NCBI RefSeq assembly: GCF_017744695.1
Contig: NZ_JAGIAS010000002.1
Coordinates: 434,001-498,000 of the forward strand
Direction: 5' to 3'
Origin: Dyadobacter sp.
Lineage (GTDB): Bacteria; Bacteroidota; Bacteroidia; Cytophagales; Spirosomataceae
Length of the DNA stretch: 64,000 bases
Shown here: in pieces, positions 41,394-50,140 of the stretch
How positions within the stretch are numbered: the stretch's first letter is position 1
Layout of the letters: the number at the start of each line of letters is the position of its first letter
The notes under the pieces: model-generated
What the model was told of the DNA's origin: nothing
Databases searched by the model: none
What the model saw: the letters and a program-made list of their open reading frames with translations, nothing else
Translations under genes and position numbers: made by a program

Positions 41394-42023
41394 TCAACTC
41401 AGCATGGTCACCTTCTCGATCAGCTTGATCAGGCTGTTGACTTGCATCTTTTTAAGTATCCGCATTTTATGCGTCCCGACAGTGGTCTTGTTGATATTCA
41501 GAATAGCCGCTATTTCTCCGGTCGATTTCCCGGCAATGAGGTGGTTCATTACCTGCCGCTCCCTGTCCGAAATACTCATCAACGGGTTCACATACCGTAC
41601 CGAACGGCTTATCTGGCTTTCCTGGATAATCTGTTGCTGCAAAGGTGTACTCGCATATTTGCCCATTACCATCATTGCCCTGATCGCCTCATCGAACTGT
41701 GCCGACGACGCCAGTTTCGACAGGAAACCGTCCGCACCTGCCTTCATATACGGCAGGCCGTAAATACTTTCTTCCAGGTCGGTAATAACCAGGATGGCGG
41801 TACCGGGATACAGTGCCTTCATCCGCTCCACCACGCCTGCGCCGGCTTTACCCTTGATATCGATGTCGAGAATGATCAGCTCGTAAATGTTACGGCTTGC
41901 AAGGTCATAGGCTGTTTCGACGGACGATGTATTGTCGACCGTCGTTGCGGGATTGATCTCACCGATCTTCTGCTTTAATCCCAGCACGGTTAGCGGCTCG
42001 TCCTCGATAATGAGTATATTCAT
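41394..42023 (-). CDS. LuxR/NarL-type response regulator
   Basis: About 209 aa from ATG 42023 (MNILIIEDEPLTVLGLKQ); the longer frame to 42056 lacks homology. Receiver with phospho-Asp in LIILDIDIKG (about D54) and Lys in GFLSKLASS; HTH LSISDRERQVMNHLIAGKSTGEIAAILNINKTTVGTHKMRILKKM near the C-terminus. Same direction as 40631-41263, spaced 130 bp. Confidence 0.92.
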   Translation of the reverse strand: MNILIIEDEPLTVLGLKQKIGEINPATTVDNTSSVETAYDLASRNIYELIILDIDIKGKAGAGVVERMKALYPGTAILVITDLEESIYGLPYMKAGADGFLSKLASSAQFDEAIRAMMVMGKYASTPLQQQIIQESQISRSVRYVNPLMSISDRERQVMNHLIAGKSTGEIAAILNINKTTVGTHKMRILKKMQVNSLIKLIEKVTMLS

Positions 42024-42494
42024 AAATTGGCTGATTGGCAGACAGAACCCGGGCATTTAGCCTCCGTCGCAACTGTCATAATTCTACTTATTCCAGATTT
42101 GGAACTAGTTCGCAATTCAAAGATGCGAATTTAAGAATAAATATTACACATCTGTCGCTACACGTAAATGTAGAAATTTCTCTAACATAACTCAAACAAA
42201 CTCTAACCAAAACTTACGACCGCGGGAAGCACGATGAATAGCAAGGCCTTAAAATAAGCCGGAAATGCAGTTTAAACATAGCCTGAACGCTTCTGAACCC
42301 GGAAATTTTGGCATACATAGTAAAACTTTTTTTGCCGAACCGGTTAAATAACTGTAAACTTGTACAGACCGCTGAATAAGTTTTACATTAAATAATAGGA
42401 GTTTTACTTAATATTTACTGCATTTATTTGATAGCCATTGAATGCCAAAAAGTTATAACCGGTCCGAAACTGAATACAAGTCCTCCTTAAAAAA
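42024..42494. promoter_or_regulatory. Divergent intergenic region with 21-bp-spaced AGTTTTAC repeats
   Basis: 471 bp without a supported gene, between two divergent response regulator genes. AGTTTTAC occurs at 42379-42386 and 42400-42407 (period 21), about 88-116 nt before the 42495 gene, with an inverted AGTAAAACT at 42319-42327. A separate dyad CTACA (42158-42162)/TGTAG (42169-42173) lies nearer the other gene. Candidate operators for either gene or for autoregulation. Confidence 0.4.
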
Positions 42495-43142
42495 ATGAAA
42501 AAAATCTTACTGGTTGAAGACCATGCTATTGTCAGGCTCGCTACCCGGTTCTTAATTCTCGATTTACTGAACCCGGTGGTCGTTCATGAAGCTGGCTCTT
42601 TCAGTGAGACACTCGCCCAACTCGCCGGTAATCAGATCGACCTGGTTATTCTCGACATTAATATTCCCGACGGCGAAGGTTTCAACATGATCCCGAAAAT
42701 CCGGGAAGTGCAGCCCAAAGTTTTGATTATGATCTTTTCGAGCCTGGAAGAAGAGATCTATGCCTTGCATTATATCAAAGCGGGCGCCAATGGGTTTCTT
42801 TCCAAAAATGCCTCTCAGGAAGAAATCAAAAAGGCGATATTGTCCATGCTGGAAATCGGGAACTACATCAGCACGGCCGTTCAGCAGCAACTGCTGCGCA
42901 ACACCCTCGAAAACAAACCTAATGGGGAAAACCCGCTCGAACACCTCTCGCAACGGGAGCTGGAAGTAATGGACATGCTGATCGAAGGTTACTGGACCAA
43001 AGAAATCGCCATCAAGCTCAACCTTACCGAAAGTTCAGTCAGCACCTACAAAGCACGCATTTTCGAAAAGCTGAAAGTTTCGACATTGATAGAAATGTTC
43101 AAGAAAGTCCAGTTTTACAAAAGCCAGAACCCTGGTATCTAA
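42495..43142 (+). CDS. LuxR/NarL-type response regulator
   Basis: 215 aa. Receiver ILLVEDHAIVRLAT with phospho-Asp in LVILDINIPDG (about D53), Lys at GFLSKNASQ. HTH LSQRELEVMDMLIEGYWTKEIAIKLNLTESSVSTYKARIFEKLKV. Like its neighbours it is about 30-35% similar by eye to 40631-41263 and 41394-42023, so the three look like duplicates. Divergent from 41394-42023 across a repeat-bearing intergenic region. Confidence 0.92.
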   Translation: MKKILLVEDHAIVRLATRFLILDLLNPVVVHEAGSFSETLAQLAGNQIDLVILDINIPDGEGFNMIPKIREVQPKVLIMIFSSLEEEIYALHYIKAGANGFLSKNASQEEIKKAILSMLEIGNYISTAVQQQLLRNTLENKPNGENPLEHLSQRELEVMDMLIEGYWTKEIAIKLNLTESSVSTYKARIFEKLKVSTLIEMFKKVQFYKSQNPGI

Positions 43143-43190
43143 TCCGCTACACGCCTTCGATTAATTTTTTAGTTGAAATATTTGACATAA

Positions 43191-43207
43191 CTACGAAACA
43201 TTCGTAG
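43191..43207. promoter_or_regulatory. BlaI-type operator dyad 1
   Basis: CTACGAA-ACA-TTCGTAG, a perfect 7-3-7 dyad 22 nt ahead of the BlaI-like ATG. BlaI/MecI repressors bind TAC...GTA-type dyads at their own promoters. Confidence 0.65.
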
Positions 43208-43210
43208 AAT

Positions 43211-43225
43211 TACGAAAAGATCGTA
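43211..43225. promoter_or_regulatory. BlaI-type operator dyad 2
   Basis: TACGA-AAAGA-TCGTA, a perfect 5-5-5 dyad of the same half-site as the dyad at 43191-43207, about two helical turns (19 bp) from it and ending 3 nt before the BlaI-like start codon. Two adjacent dyads fit paired BlaI dimers. Confidence 0.6.
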
Positions 43226-43228
43226 GTT

Positions 43229-43588
43229 ATGGAAAAACTGACAATTCAGGAGCAGGACGCCATGCTCGCGGTGTGGAAAACCGGCGAAGGAAACGTAAAG
43301 TCATTCATGGAGGCTATGACACCTCCCGTCCCACCCTATACGACGGTCGCATCGACCATCAAAAACCTCGAAAAGAAGGGGTACCTCCATAGCCGGCTGG
43401 TTGGCAATGCCTATTTGTATGCACCGGCGATCAGCGAGGAGGCTTACAAGCAAAAGTTTATGGGAAGCGTGGTCAAAGACTACTTCGAGAACTCCTACAA
43501 GGAACTCGTGAGCTTTTTCGCGCAGAAGAACAAAATTTCGGCCGACGAACTGAGGGAGATCATCGGCTTGATCGAAGGAAAGAAGTAA
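43229..43588 (+). CDS. BlaI/MecI/CopY-family repressor
   Basis: 119 aa. The N-terminal winged helix (LTIQEQDAMLAVWKTGEGNVKSFMEAM...TTVASTIKNLEKKGYL, about 1-52) is the BlaI pattern; the C-terminal helices (YFENSYKELVSFFAQ, ELREIIGLIEGK) form the dimerisation part. The cognate antirepressor is the M56 protein 21 nt downstream, which would cut it on sensing a signal. Two operator-like dyads lie directly upstream. Confidence 0.93.
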   Translation: MEKLTIQEQDAMLAVWKTGEGNVKSFMEAMTPPVPPYTTVASTIKNLEKKGYLHSRLVGNAYLYAPAISEEAYKQKFMGSVVKDYFENSYKELVSFFAQKNKISADELREIIGLIEGKK

Positions 43589-43609
43589 TTCATCCAAAAT
43601 TTCTCAGCT

Positions 43610-45556
43610 ATGTCGGCATTTCCGGATTACCTGCTCAAACTGTCGGTCGGTCTCGCAGTGATCGCCCTTTTTTACCATTGGATACTGCGCAAGCTTACGT
43701 TTTACGATGCCAACCGATATTATCTCCGCTGGTACTCGATGCTTTGCCTCTCGATCCCCTTCATTAATATCAACCAATTCGTTTCGCCCGAGCCCAGTCC
43801 TGCGCGGGTGTTTGTGCAAAGCGTACCCGCCCTCACGCACAGAGCCGCACCTGAAACAGCAGCCTTCCCAATGGATCTTCCCGGCGAGCCGGTGGCTGCT
43901 GCGGATTCGTGGCCGCTGAGCGCTACCGACTGGATGCTGCACATATGGCTTGCCGGTGTGGCCGTCATGACCTTACGCCTATTAGCACACATCCGCTCCT
44001 ATCTCCGTATCCGCTCACAGTCCCGGCTCACTTCAAACGACGGCGTAAAAATCTTTCATTTCGACCTCGACATGAGCCCGTTCTCGTTCGGGAAAGCCAT
44101 TTTCTACAACCCCCATCTGCATAAGCCCGACGAGTTGCAGGACATGATCCTGCATGAATACATCCATGTGCAGCAGTGGCATTCGCTGGACGTGATCTGG
44201 TCGGAAATCCTGTGCATTATCAACTGGTTCAACCCTTTTGCGTGGCTAATCCGCAGCGCCATCCGTCAGAATCTGGAATACATTGCCGACCAGAAGGTAT
44301 TGGAAAACCACCCCGATACAAAAGCGTATCAATACCTGCTTCTGAAAGCGGCCATCGGCCCGGAGTTCTCGCTGGTGAACCAGTTTGGTTACCACTCCTT
44401 GAAACAGCGGATTGTAATGATGAACAAAAATGCCAGCCCAAAGGCGTTGCTGGCGTGTTTTCTGTTTATTCTGCCGTTGCTGGCGGTGATGTTGGCGGCA
44501 TTCCGGTGGGACGTACCCCGAGGAAAGAAAGTGAAAAACTTCTATCGATCGTCTACCGAGGTTAGTAAAAGAAAGCCTCAAAACCTCCTGCATTTATCCG
44601 GCTTGCTCCTCGATGCGGAGACCCGCAAACCAGTTTCCAATTTACCTTTAAAAATTACACACGATGGTGTGTACATAGAAACGATCAAAACAGATAAAGA
44701 CGGTTTTTACTTCATAGAATTGCCCGTCAAACCCGAAGCAGGCGTCAGCCACGAGTACAATTATGAGCTTTTAAACGGTGAAGGTGGGTACCTTGGATTC
44801 ATCTCTGGCGAGGTTTACCATGGAGGATTCACCTTCGGGGAAACGTTCCCCTACCACTTTCTAAAAAAAAGCACTATGCCGGAACTGCAGCCTAAATGGT
44901 ATGGCGTTTCCTCAAAACCATTCTACGATCGATACAATCTACGTGATATACGCCCGGAGCTCAAAGCTTTCCTTCTTGAAAATGCAGAACCGCTAAAAGA
45001 AGAAATGAAACTGCGGACGGACTATATCCAAACCCACCGATGGTCAAAAGACGTGATTACGCTCTACAAAGGCGGCTATTTCGATCGCAAAAAAAATCTG
45101 TTAGGCTATGACGGCGATACAAAACTGTTCCTGAATGGGAAAGAAGCCACACCACGCGAAATTAATGAGGCATTTAAGAACTATCCCTATATGCTGACCG
45201 GAGACCAGGAAAGACGAAACTACGGGCCTAATGTCTGCACGGAGATTGTCTATCTCACCTTCCCGCTTCACCGCGATGCGCCACCAGCCACGCTGGTAAA
45301 AGGTAATGTTGAAGTTAAAGACGCTCAATCCTTCGAGCCTGCCAGACTCAAAGACGAGCCCTATCTGCTCGACGGCTTTCGCCAGGTTTACGGCGCAAGC
45401 AGCAACCTGATGCCCGAAAAACAGGACATTAAGCGGGTAATGCTACTCAAAGGGCCACTCGCAAAATACTACGATTCATCATTGAATGAAATCTGGTGGA
45501 TTGAAACCCGACCGGTCAACGAAGTTTTCGAACGGCCGGATTTCGCTTCCAGATAA
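43610..45556 (+). CDS. BlaR1-like M56 sensor protease with carboxypeptidase-like domain
   Basis: 648 aa. Four transmembrane helices near 10-35, 38-56, 105-127 and 285-305. Zinc motif HEYIHVQQWHSLD (about residues 182-194) with IADQKVL as the third-ligand block marks the M56 (BlaR1/MecR1) family. After the last helix, a CarboxypepD_reg-like domain (LLDAETRKPVSNLPLKITHDGVYIETIKTDKDGFYFIELP) and an unassigned C-terminus about 250 aa long follow. No penicillin-binding sensor domain is seen, so the signal is probably not a beta-lactam. Coupled to the BlaI gene. Confidence 0.88.
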   Translation: MSAFPDYLLKLSVGLAVIALFYHWILRKLTFYDANRYYLRWYSMLCLSIPFININQFVSPEPSPARVFVQSVPALTHRAAPETAAFPMDLPGEPVAAADSWPLSATDWMLHIWLAGVAVMTLRLLAHIRSYLRIRSQSRLTSNDGVKIFHFDLDMSPFSFGKAIFYNPHLHKPDELQDMILHEYIHVQQWHSLDVIWSEILCIINWFNPFAWLIRSAIRQNLEYIADQKVLENHPDTKAYQYLLLKAAIGPEFSLVNQFGYHSLKQRIVMMNKNASPKALLACFLFILPLLAVMLAAFRWDVPRGKKVKNFYRSSTEVSKRKPQNLLHLSGLLLDAETRKPVSNLPLKITHDGVYIETIKTDKDGFYFIELPVKPEAGVSHEYNYELLNGEGGYLGFISGEVYHGGFTFGETFPYHFLKKSTMPELQPKWYGVSSKPFYDRYNLRDIRPELKAFLLENAEPLKEEMKLRTDYIQTHRWSKDVITLYKGGYFDRKKNLLGYDGDTKLFLNGKEATPREINEAFKNYPYMLTGDQERRNYGPNVCTEIVYLTFPLHRDAPPATLVKGNVEVKDAQSFEPARLKDEPYLLDGFRQVYGASSNLMPEKQDIKRVMLLKGPLAKYYDSSLNEIWWIETRPVNEVFERPDFASR

Positions 45557-45568
45557 ACCCCGGCCCGC

Positions 45569-46696
45569 TCAGCATAAGGTCGACTCATGGCATTGCTCCT
45601 TCACGCGTTGCGTATGCGCGAGCGTAAGGCTGGGTTTGATCAGCTCTTTATAGAAAGGCACCACCGGCCCTCCCGCCGCTACCCGCTTAGGCCAGTCAGG
45701 CGATGCAATGGCTGCGCGGCCGATCGATACGAGGTCGGCCGCATGGTTATTCAGCAATGTTTCGGCCAGTGCAACATCATGCATTCCGCCATTCGCGATC
45801 ACAGGGGATCGGAGCAGGCTTTTGGCAATGCTATTCGAAGAGCTTCCATCGGGATACTTGCATTCACGCTCCCATCGGCCCCCTTCGGCTGCGATATGCA
45901 CATAGTCAGGGTCTATTTCGGCGAGCACTTCAAAAATACGCCGTGCCGTTTCGGAACCGCCCGGCCAGCGGTATGTAAGATCGTTGACTTTGCTTTCGGA
46001 AATTCGAATGCCTACAATAAAGTCGCCGGGTGATGCGGCCTTCACGGCCTGGTACACTTCCATCAAAAAACGCAAGCGGTTTCGCTCATTACCGCCATAT
46101 TCGTCGGTGCGGAGGTTGGTATGCGGCGTGATAAACTGGTCGAACAGGTAACCATTCGCCGCGTGCAGTTCTACCCCGTCGAAACCCGCCTCCCGTGCAA
46201 GTAATGCGGCACGAACGTAACCCTCTTTCACCGCATTCAAATCTTCCGTTTGCATGGCGCGTGGCATCGGGAACGGGCTGGGCGATACCGAGTTATCAGT
46301 GGACCGCAAACCGGCCGGTTGTACAGCCGAAGGTGCAATCGTCGCCCCCGTTACTTCCGACAATGCCCCACCGTGCATCAATTGACTAATAATAAGCGCA
46401 TTGTGCCGGTGCACGGCCGTCACGACACGCTTCCAACCATGCATATGCTCCGCATTCACGATTCCCGGCTGGTCGCGATTGGCTTTACTGAACAATTCGT
46501 CGGTATAAGTACCTTCGGTGATGATCATGCCAAAGCCGCCTTCGGCAAATGCTTCATAGTAATCTGCCATTTCCTGCGTAGGTACGCCCGCATGTGTAGC
46601 ACTCACGCGGGTCATAGGCGCGACCACAAGGCGGTTAGCCAGTTTTCTGCCGCGTATTTCAAGGGGGTCGAATATCGTTTTACTGATCGTTTCCAT
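45569..46696 (-). CDS. Old Yellow Enzyme-type flavin oxidoreductase
   Basis: 375 aa TIM barrel. Family hallmarks: PLEIRGRKLANRLVVAPMTR (start), DGVELHAANGYLFDQFITPHTNLRTDEYGG (about 178-207) with the catalytic Asn/His-Asn pair region, and SIGRAAIASPDWPKRV. Reduces activated C=C bonds (alkene reductases) with NAD(P)H and FMN. It is convergent with the M56 gene (12 bp apart) and downstream of a Crp-type regulator gene on the same strand. Confidence 0.93.
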   Translation of the reverse strand: METISKTIFDPLEIRGRKLANRLVVAPMTRVSATHAGVPTQEMADYYEAFAEGGFGMIITEGTYTDELFSKANRDQPGIVNAEHMHGWKRVVTAVHRHNALIISQLMHGGALSEVTGATIAPSAVQPAGLRSTDNSVSPSPFPMPRAMQTEDLNAVKEGYVRAALLAREAGFDGVELHAANGYLFDQFITPHTNLRTDEYGGNERNRLRFLMEVYQAVKAASPGDFIVGIRISESKVNDLTYRWPGGSETARRIFEVLAEIDPDYVHIAAEGGRWERECKYPDGSSSNSIAKSLLRSPVIANGGMHDVALAETLLNNHAADLVSIGRAAIASPDWPKRVAAGGPVVPFYKELIKPSLTLAHTQRVKEQCHESTLC

Positions 46697-46777
46697 ACTT
46701 TGTTTTTTGACTACAAAAGTACCGGGCCGGTCAGCGGCAGGGCGTATAACTATTTTAATAAAAACCCTTCAACTTCT

Positions 46778-47377
46778 TTAAGACCGCTTCGATAACTGCT
46801 TGCGGATCTGGCTCAAAAATACGGGCGTAATGCCCAGGTACGAGGCAATGTACCGCTGGGGCATGCGCTGTTCGAGGGTGGGATATTTGGCAATGAGCGC
46901 CTCGTACCGCTCGGCACCCGTCATCGAAATCGCATTCAGAATGCGCTGGTCCTGCGCGATGGCACCTTTTTGTTCGAGAATACGCCAGAAGCGTTCGAAC
47001 GCCGGAATGTCTTTGTATAGCTGTTCCAGGTCGTCCTTTTCTATTTGCAGTAAAACCGAGGCTTCGAGCGCGACGATGTTCCGGGTGGCAGGCACCTGTA
47101 AATGGAAACTGGTGGAATCGGAGATCCACCAGTCTTCCATCGCAAAATGCAGGGTATGGTCGTTGCCCCTTTCGTCCATACAAAAGGAACGGAGGAAACC
47201 TTTGCAAACATAGCTCTCGTGGCGGCATACGTCGCCCTGCTGGACGAGATATTGCCTGGGAAGCAGCTTGCGGATTTTCAGAAGCGAAACAAAATGCGCC
47301 TGTTCAGCCTCCGAGAGTTCAATACGGCGCAGAACATGGTCGATTATCATCCTTTGCAATGCGGGGTCTTTTTCCAA
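46778..47377 (-). CDS. Crp/Fnr-type transcriptional regulator
   Basis: 199 aa. Cyclic-nucleotide-binding-like jelly-roll (LPRQYLVQQGDVCRHESYVCKGFLRSFCMDERGNDHTLHFA, about 34-73) and a C-terminal HTH (QRYIASYLGITPVFLSQIRKQL, about 174-195). The cyclic-nucleotide contact Arg motif is not obvious, as in many Bacteroidota Crp proteins. It probably controls the Old Yellow Enzyme gene just downstream. Confidence 0.88.
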   Translation of the reverse strand: MEKDPALQRMIIDHVLRRIELSEAEQAHFVSLLKIRKLLPRQYLVQQGDVCRHESYVCKGFLRSFCMDERGNDHTLHFAMEDWWISDSTSFHLQVPATRNIVALEASVLLQIEKDDLEQLYKDIPAFERFWRILEQKGAIAQDQRILNAISMTGAERYEALIAKYPTLEQRMPQRYIASYLGITPVFLSQIRKQLSKRS

Positions 47378-47450
47378 TGGTTTTCACGGCCTGGTGTCGG
47401 CGGCAAATATTGGAAACTAATCGGTGCGATCCTACCGGCACGGTCCGAAA

Positions 47451-48191
47451 TCAGCTCAACGTGCCCCCGTCGATGGTAATCACCGAGCCCGTCGTATAGC
47501 TGTTGGTCGGGCTGGCAAGGAACGCTACCGCGTCCGCAATGTGCTCCGGACGGCCGTATTTCGGGATCGCCATCATGCCGCGCTGAAAATCGGAAAATTG
47601 TGAATCTGCCGGGTTCATATCAGTATCTACCGGTCCGGGCTGGATGAGGTTCACCGTAATGCCTTTGGGCCCAAGGTCACGCGAAAGCCCTCTCGTAAAG
47701 CCCGACAATGCCGATTTGCTGGCGGCATACAAGGTCGCCTGCGGCACCGCCGCACGATCGGCCATACAACTGCCGATCGTAACGATACGTCCGCCGTTCT
47801 CCATTTTACGTGAGGCCGTCAGGCACGCCTCGAAAACGGATTTTACATTCACATTCATTACATAATCATATTCCGCCGTGGTGTGCTCTTCAAATGCTTT
47901 GCCCACGTACACGCCTGCGCTGTTCACGAGGATATCGAGCTTTCCATAATGTTCGATCGTCTGGTCTATGGCTGCTGAAACGGCGCCTTCTTTGCTATTG
48001 TCGGATTGAACGGCTACTGCACTGAGGCCTTCCTGTGCGAGCTCGCTCACGAGTGCATCCGCCTGATCTTTACTGTTGACGTACGTAAAAGTCACCTTCG
48101 CCCCTTCGGCCGCCAGCCTTTTCACAATGGCTGCCCCGATGCCCCGGCTTCCGCCTGTTACGAATGCGACTTTGTCTTTCAAATTTTGCAT
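47451..48191 (-). CDS. Short-chain dehydrogenase (classical SDR, FabG-like)
   Basis: 246 aa. Classical SDR motifs: TGGSRGIGAAI (cofactor, about 13-23), NSAGVYVG, catalytic Ser in IGSCMADR and Y-x3-K at YAASKSAL (about 154-161), then PGPVDTDM. NAD(P)-dependent oxidoreductase on an alcohol/ketone. Divergent from the HxlR-type regulator gene, across a candidate operator. Confidence 0.93.
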   Translation of the reverse strand: MQNLKDKVAFVTGGSRGIGAAIVKRLAAEGAKVTFTYVNSKDQADALVSELAQEGLSAVAVQSDNSKEGAVSAAIDQTIEHYGKLDILVNSAGVYVGKAFEEHTTAEYDYVMNVNVKSVFEACLTASRKMENGGRIVTIGSCMADRAAVPQATLYAASKSALSGFTRGLSRDLGPKGITVNLIQPGPVDTDMNPADSQFSDFQRGMMAIPKYGRPEHIADAVAFLASPTNSYTTGSVITIDGGTLS

Positions 48192-48249
48192 GATGATGAA
48201 TTGGTTTTGATTTCATTGCAAAACTACCGCGTCACTCGTAATTTTACAG

Positions 48250-48277
48250 GTACTAACATACTTATCAAGTACTAACA
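48250..48277. promoter_or_regulatory. HxlR-operator-like element in SDR-hxlR divergent promoter
   Basis: GTACTAACA occurs twice (48250-48258 and 48269-48277, 19 bp apart). Between them TACTT-ATC-AAGTA (48259-48271) is a perfect dyad. TACT...AGTA dyads bind HxlR-type repressors such as YodB. Confidence 0.5.
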
Positions 48278-48289
48278 CAAATGTAAGTT

Positions 48290-48685
48290 ATGCGAAAACA
48301 GAGCTCCACGAACCTTGAAAACGAAATGTTGATCAATGGAAATTGTGATATGGCCTACACCCTGGACCTGATCGGTGGCCGCTGGAAGCCCTCTATCCTG
48401 TGGCGCCTGGCCAATGGTACGATGCGTTACAGCGACCTTCGCCGCAGCCTTCCGGCCGTATCGGAGCGCATCCTGATCCTCCAACTACGCGAAATGGAAG
48501 GCCATGGGCTCATTAGCCGGAAAGTGTACCCCGAAGTACCGCCGCGCGTGGAATATCAGCTCACCGACCTCGGCAAGAGTCTCGAACCGGTGATCAACGT
48601 GCTGACTGACTGGGGCGCTGAAAACCGCCCGGGCTCGGAAACGAAATCGCGGCGTTGCTGGGGATATCCGAAATCGGAAGTGTAA
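48290..48685 (+). CDS. HxlR-family transcriptional regulator
   Basis: 131 aa winged-helix protein: YTLDLIGGRWKPSILWRLANGTMRYSDLRRSLPAVSERILILQLREMEGHGLISRKVYPEVPPRVEYQLTDLGKSL is the HxlR signature almost in full. These repressors often sense thiol-reactive or quinone compounds and control divergent reductases, which matches the SDR next door. An N-terminal NCDMAYTL carries the typical sensing Cys (about residue 17). Confidence 0.93.
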   Translation: MRKQSSTNLENEMLINGNCDMAYTLDLIGGRWKPSILWRLANGTMRYSDLRRSLPAVSERILILQLREMEGHGLISRKVYPEVPPRVEYQLTDLGKSLEPVINVLTDWGAENRPGSETKSRRCWGYPKSEV

Positions 48686-48712
48686 AAACGTAATATGGTG
48701 CAGGAAATGTAG

Positions 48713-48733
48713 GCCGGCGCAGTGTGCGCCGGC
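48713..48733. terminator. Bidirectional terminator between hxlR and anti-sigma-like gene
   Basis: GCCGGCGCA (48713-48721)/TGCGCCGGC (48725-48733), loop GTG, followed by TTATTTTTT. The minus-strand gene's TAA stop begins right after it. Confidence 0.85.
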
Positions 48734-50140
48734 TTATTTTTTGGCATACCGCAAACCCACGGAAAGTCCGATCTGGTAAGGCTGTATTTTGAATGGATTA
48801 TCAGGATTACGCAGTTTTGAAAGGCTATATTCAAAATAGGGCCCGACAGTCATGACCGCATTATTGCCCGCAAACAGCTCCTTTCCAAAACCGGCATTAA
48901 CCCAAACCATATTCTTTCTCGAAGACAAGTCGCGGCTGAATTCCGTACCGAAATCCCCGAAATAGTTACGCAGGAAATGCGAGCGGCGTACCGTGTGCTT
49001 TCTAACGGCCATTCCTACGAGGCGAACCGTGCTGTTCTCTTCCTGCGGAATGCCTTTTCGTATCACTTCGTAGTTACCGGTGAGATCCGGCCCTACGGCA
49101 AACTCGCTGGTAGCGATCTCATACCGGTACGACTGCTTGAATTGCCCGTAATTCAGCAAAAATTGAAATCCTTTACGCTCGACGCCGGCCGAGAACTTGT
49201 AGCCGACAGTTTGCGCCGAGATTTTGGCGGGTAAAACAAAGTTCTGATAAACGACCCCGTTCCCCGGCCTCACGGTCAGGATCTGGAATGTCCGTAAAGG
49301 CGTCAATCCTGCGATGAAACTCCAATGCTCCTTGAAAAGGAATTCGTAACGTTTTTGCGGCTTACCGGGTGTTACGAGGCTATCGGGCTGCCAGTTATAT
49401 TTTGGAAGGGCCACTGGCCTGTGATCCAGCACCCCGATGTCTTGATCGGCCAAAGAGGGCCCTTCCAGTTCCTTGATATCGCTTTCTCCGGTTACCACAC
49501 GCTCCGGCAACAGGTTTTCAAAATCAATTTTCTTCACTTCCGACTCCCGGGAAGCTCTGTATGACAACGAAATGTCTTTGCCGGTGCCCCGAATTGAATG
49601 ATCAAATGCGTCTTTCGACGGGGTAAGCTCAGTTCGTCCAGGCATATCCGCGCGTTTGTACCTATCGGATTGTGTGACCACGCGATTCGCACGTGAGGTC
49701 CTGGCCGCTACCACTTCTCCTTCTTTGCGCACAGCGTTGGATTCGACCAGTTCCGACCTGGAAGGCGCGAACTCCGTATTCACCACATCAATTTCCTGCT
49801 TGGCGGAAGCTCTTTCCGCCACCTCCCGATCTTCTCGCCGTACCGGCGCTTCGGACTTGGCAGTCAGCGCATTGGAAAATTCCTGCGTAACGTGCTTCGC
49901 GCCAGCGACCATTTCATTTTTCTTCTCCACCGAATAAGACACGAGATATACAGTGGCCGTCAGTGCAATCAACAGCAGCAAGGAGGCAACAAGGCTCGTT
50001 TGCACCATGCTGGTTCCACCACCAAGCCCCTGGAATATCTTTTCCCTGAGAGTCGGATCAGGCAGCCGTTCAAAATTATCGAATCGTTCACGGAGAGCTT
50101 TACGCAACTCCTCGTCGATACGCTCGTCAGAAGATTTCAT
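48734..50140 (-). CDS. Anti-sigma-like membrane protein with barrel-like C-terminus
   Basis: 468 aa. Residues 1-45 are cytoplasmic and charged (DERIDEELRKALRERFDNFE), like the sigma-binding N-terminus of anti-sigma proteins. One transmembrane helix (about 48-70) follows, then a long low-complexity region (about 75-235). The last about 220 residues show alternating strands and end IQPYQIGLSVGLRYAKK, as outer-membrane barrels do. It overlaps the ECF sigma gene by 14 nt, which supports a regulator role. The inner-membrane plus barrel-like combination is odd. Confidence 0.6.
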   Translation of the reverse strand: MKSSDERIDEELRKALRERFDNFERLPDPTLREKIFQGLGGGTSMVQTSLVASLLLLIALTATVYLVSYSVEKKNEMVAGAKHVTQEFSNALTAKSEAPVRREDREVAERASAKQEIDVVNTEFAPSRSELVESNAVRKEGEVVAARTSRANRVVTQSDRYKRADMPGRTELTPSKDAFDHSIRGTGKDISLSYRASRESEVKKIDFENLLPERVVTGESDIKELEGPSLADQDIGVLDHRPVALPKYNWQPDSLVTPGKPQKRYEFLFKEHWSFIAGLTPLRTFQILTVRPGNGVVYQNFVLPAKISAQTVGYKFSAGVERKGFQFLLNYGQFKQSYRYEIATSEFAVGPDLTGNYEVIRKGIPQEENSTVRLVGMAVRKHTVRRSHFLRNYFGDFGTEFSRDLSSRKNMVWVNAGFGKELFAGNNAVMTVGPYFEYSLSKLRNPDNPFKIQPYQIGLSVGLRYAKK

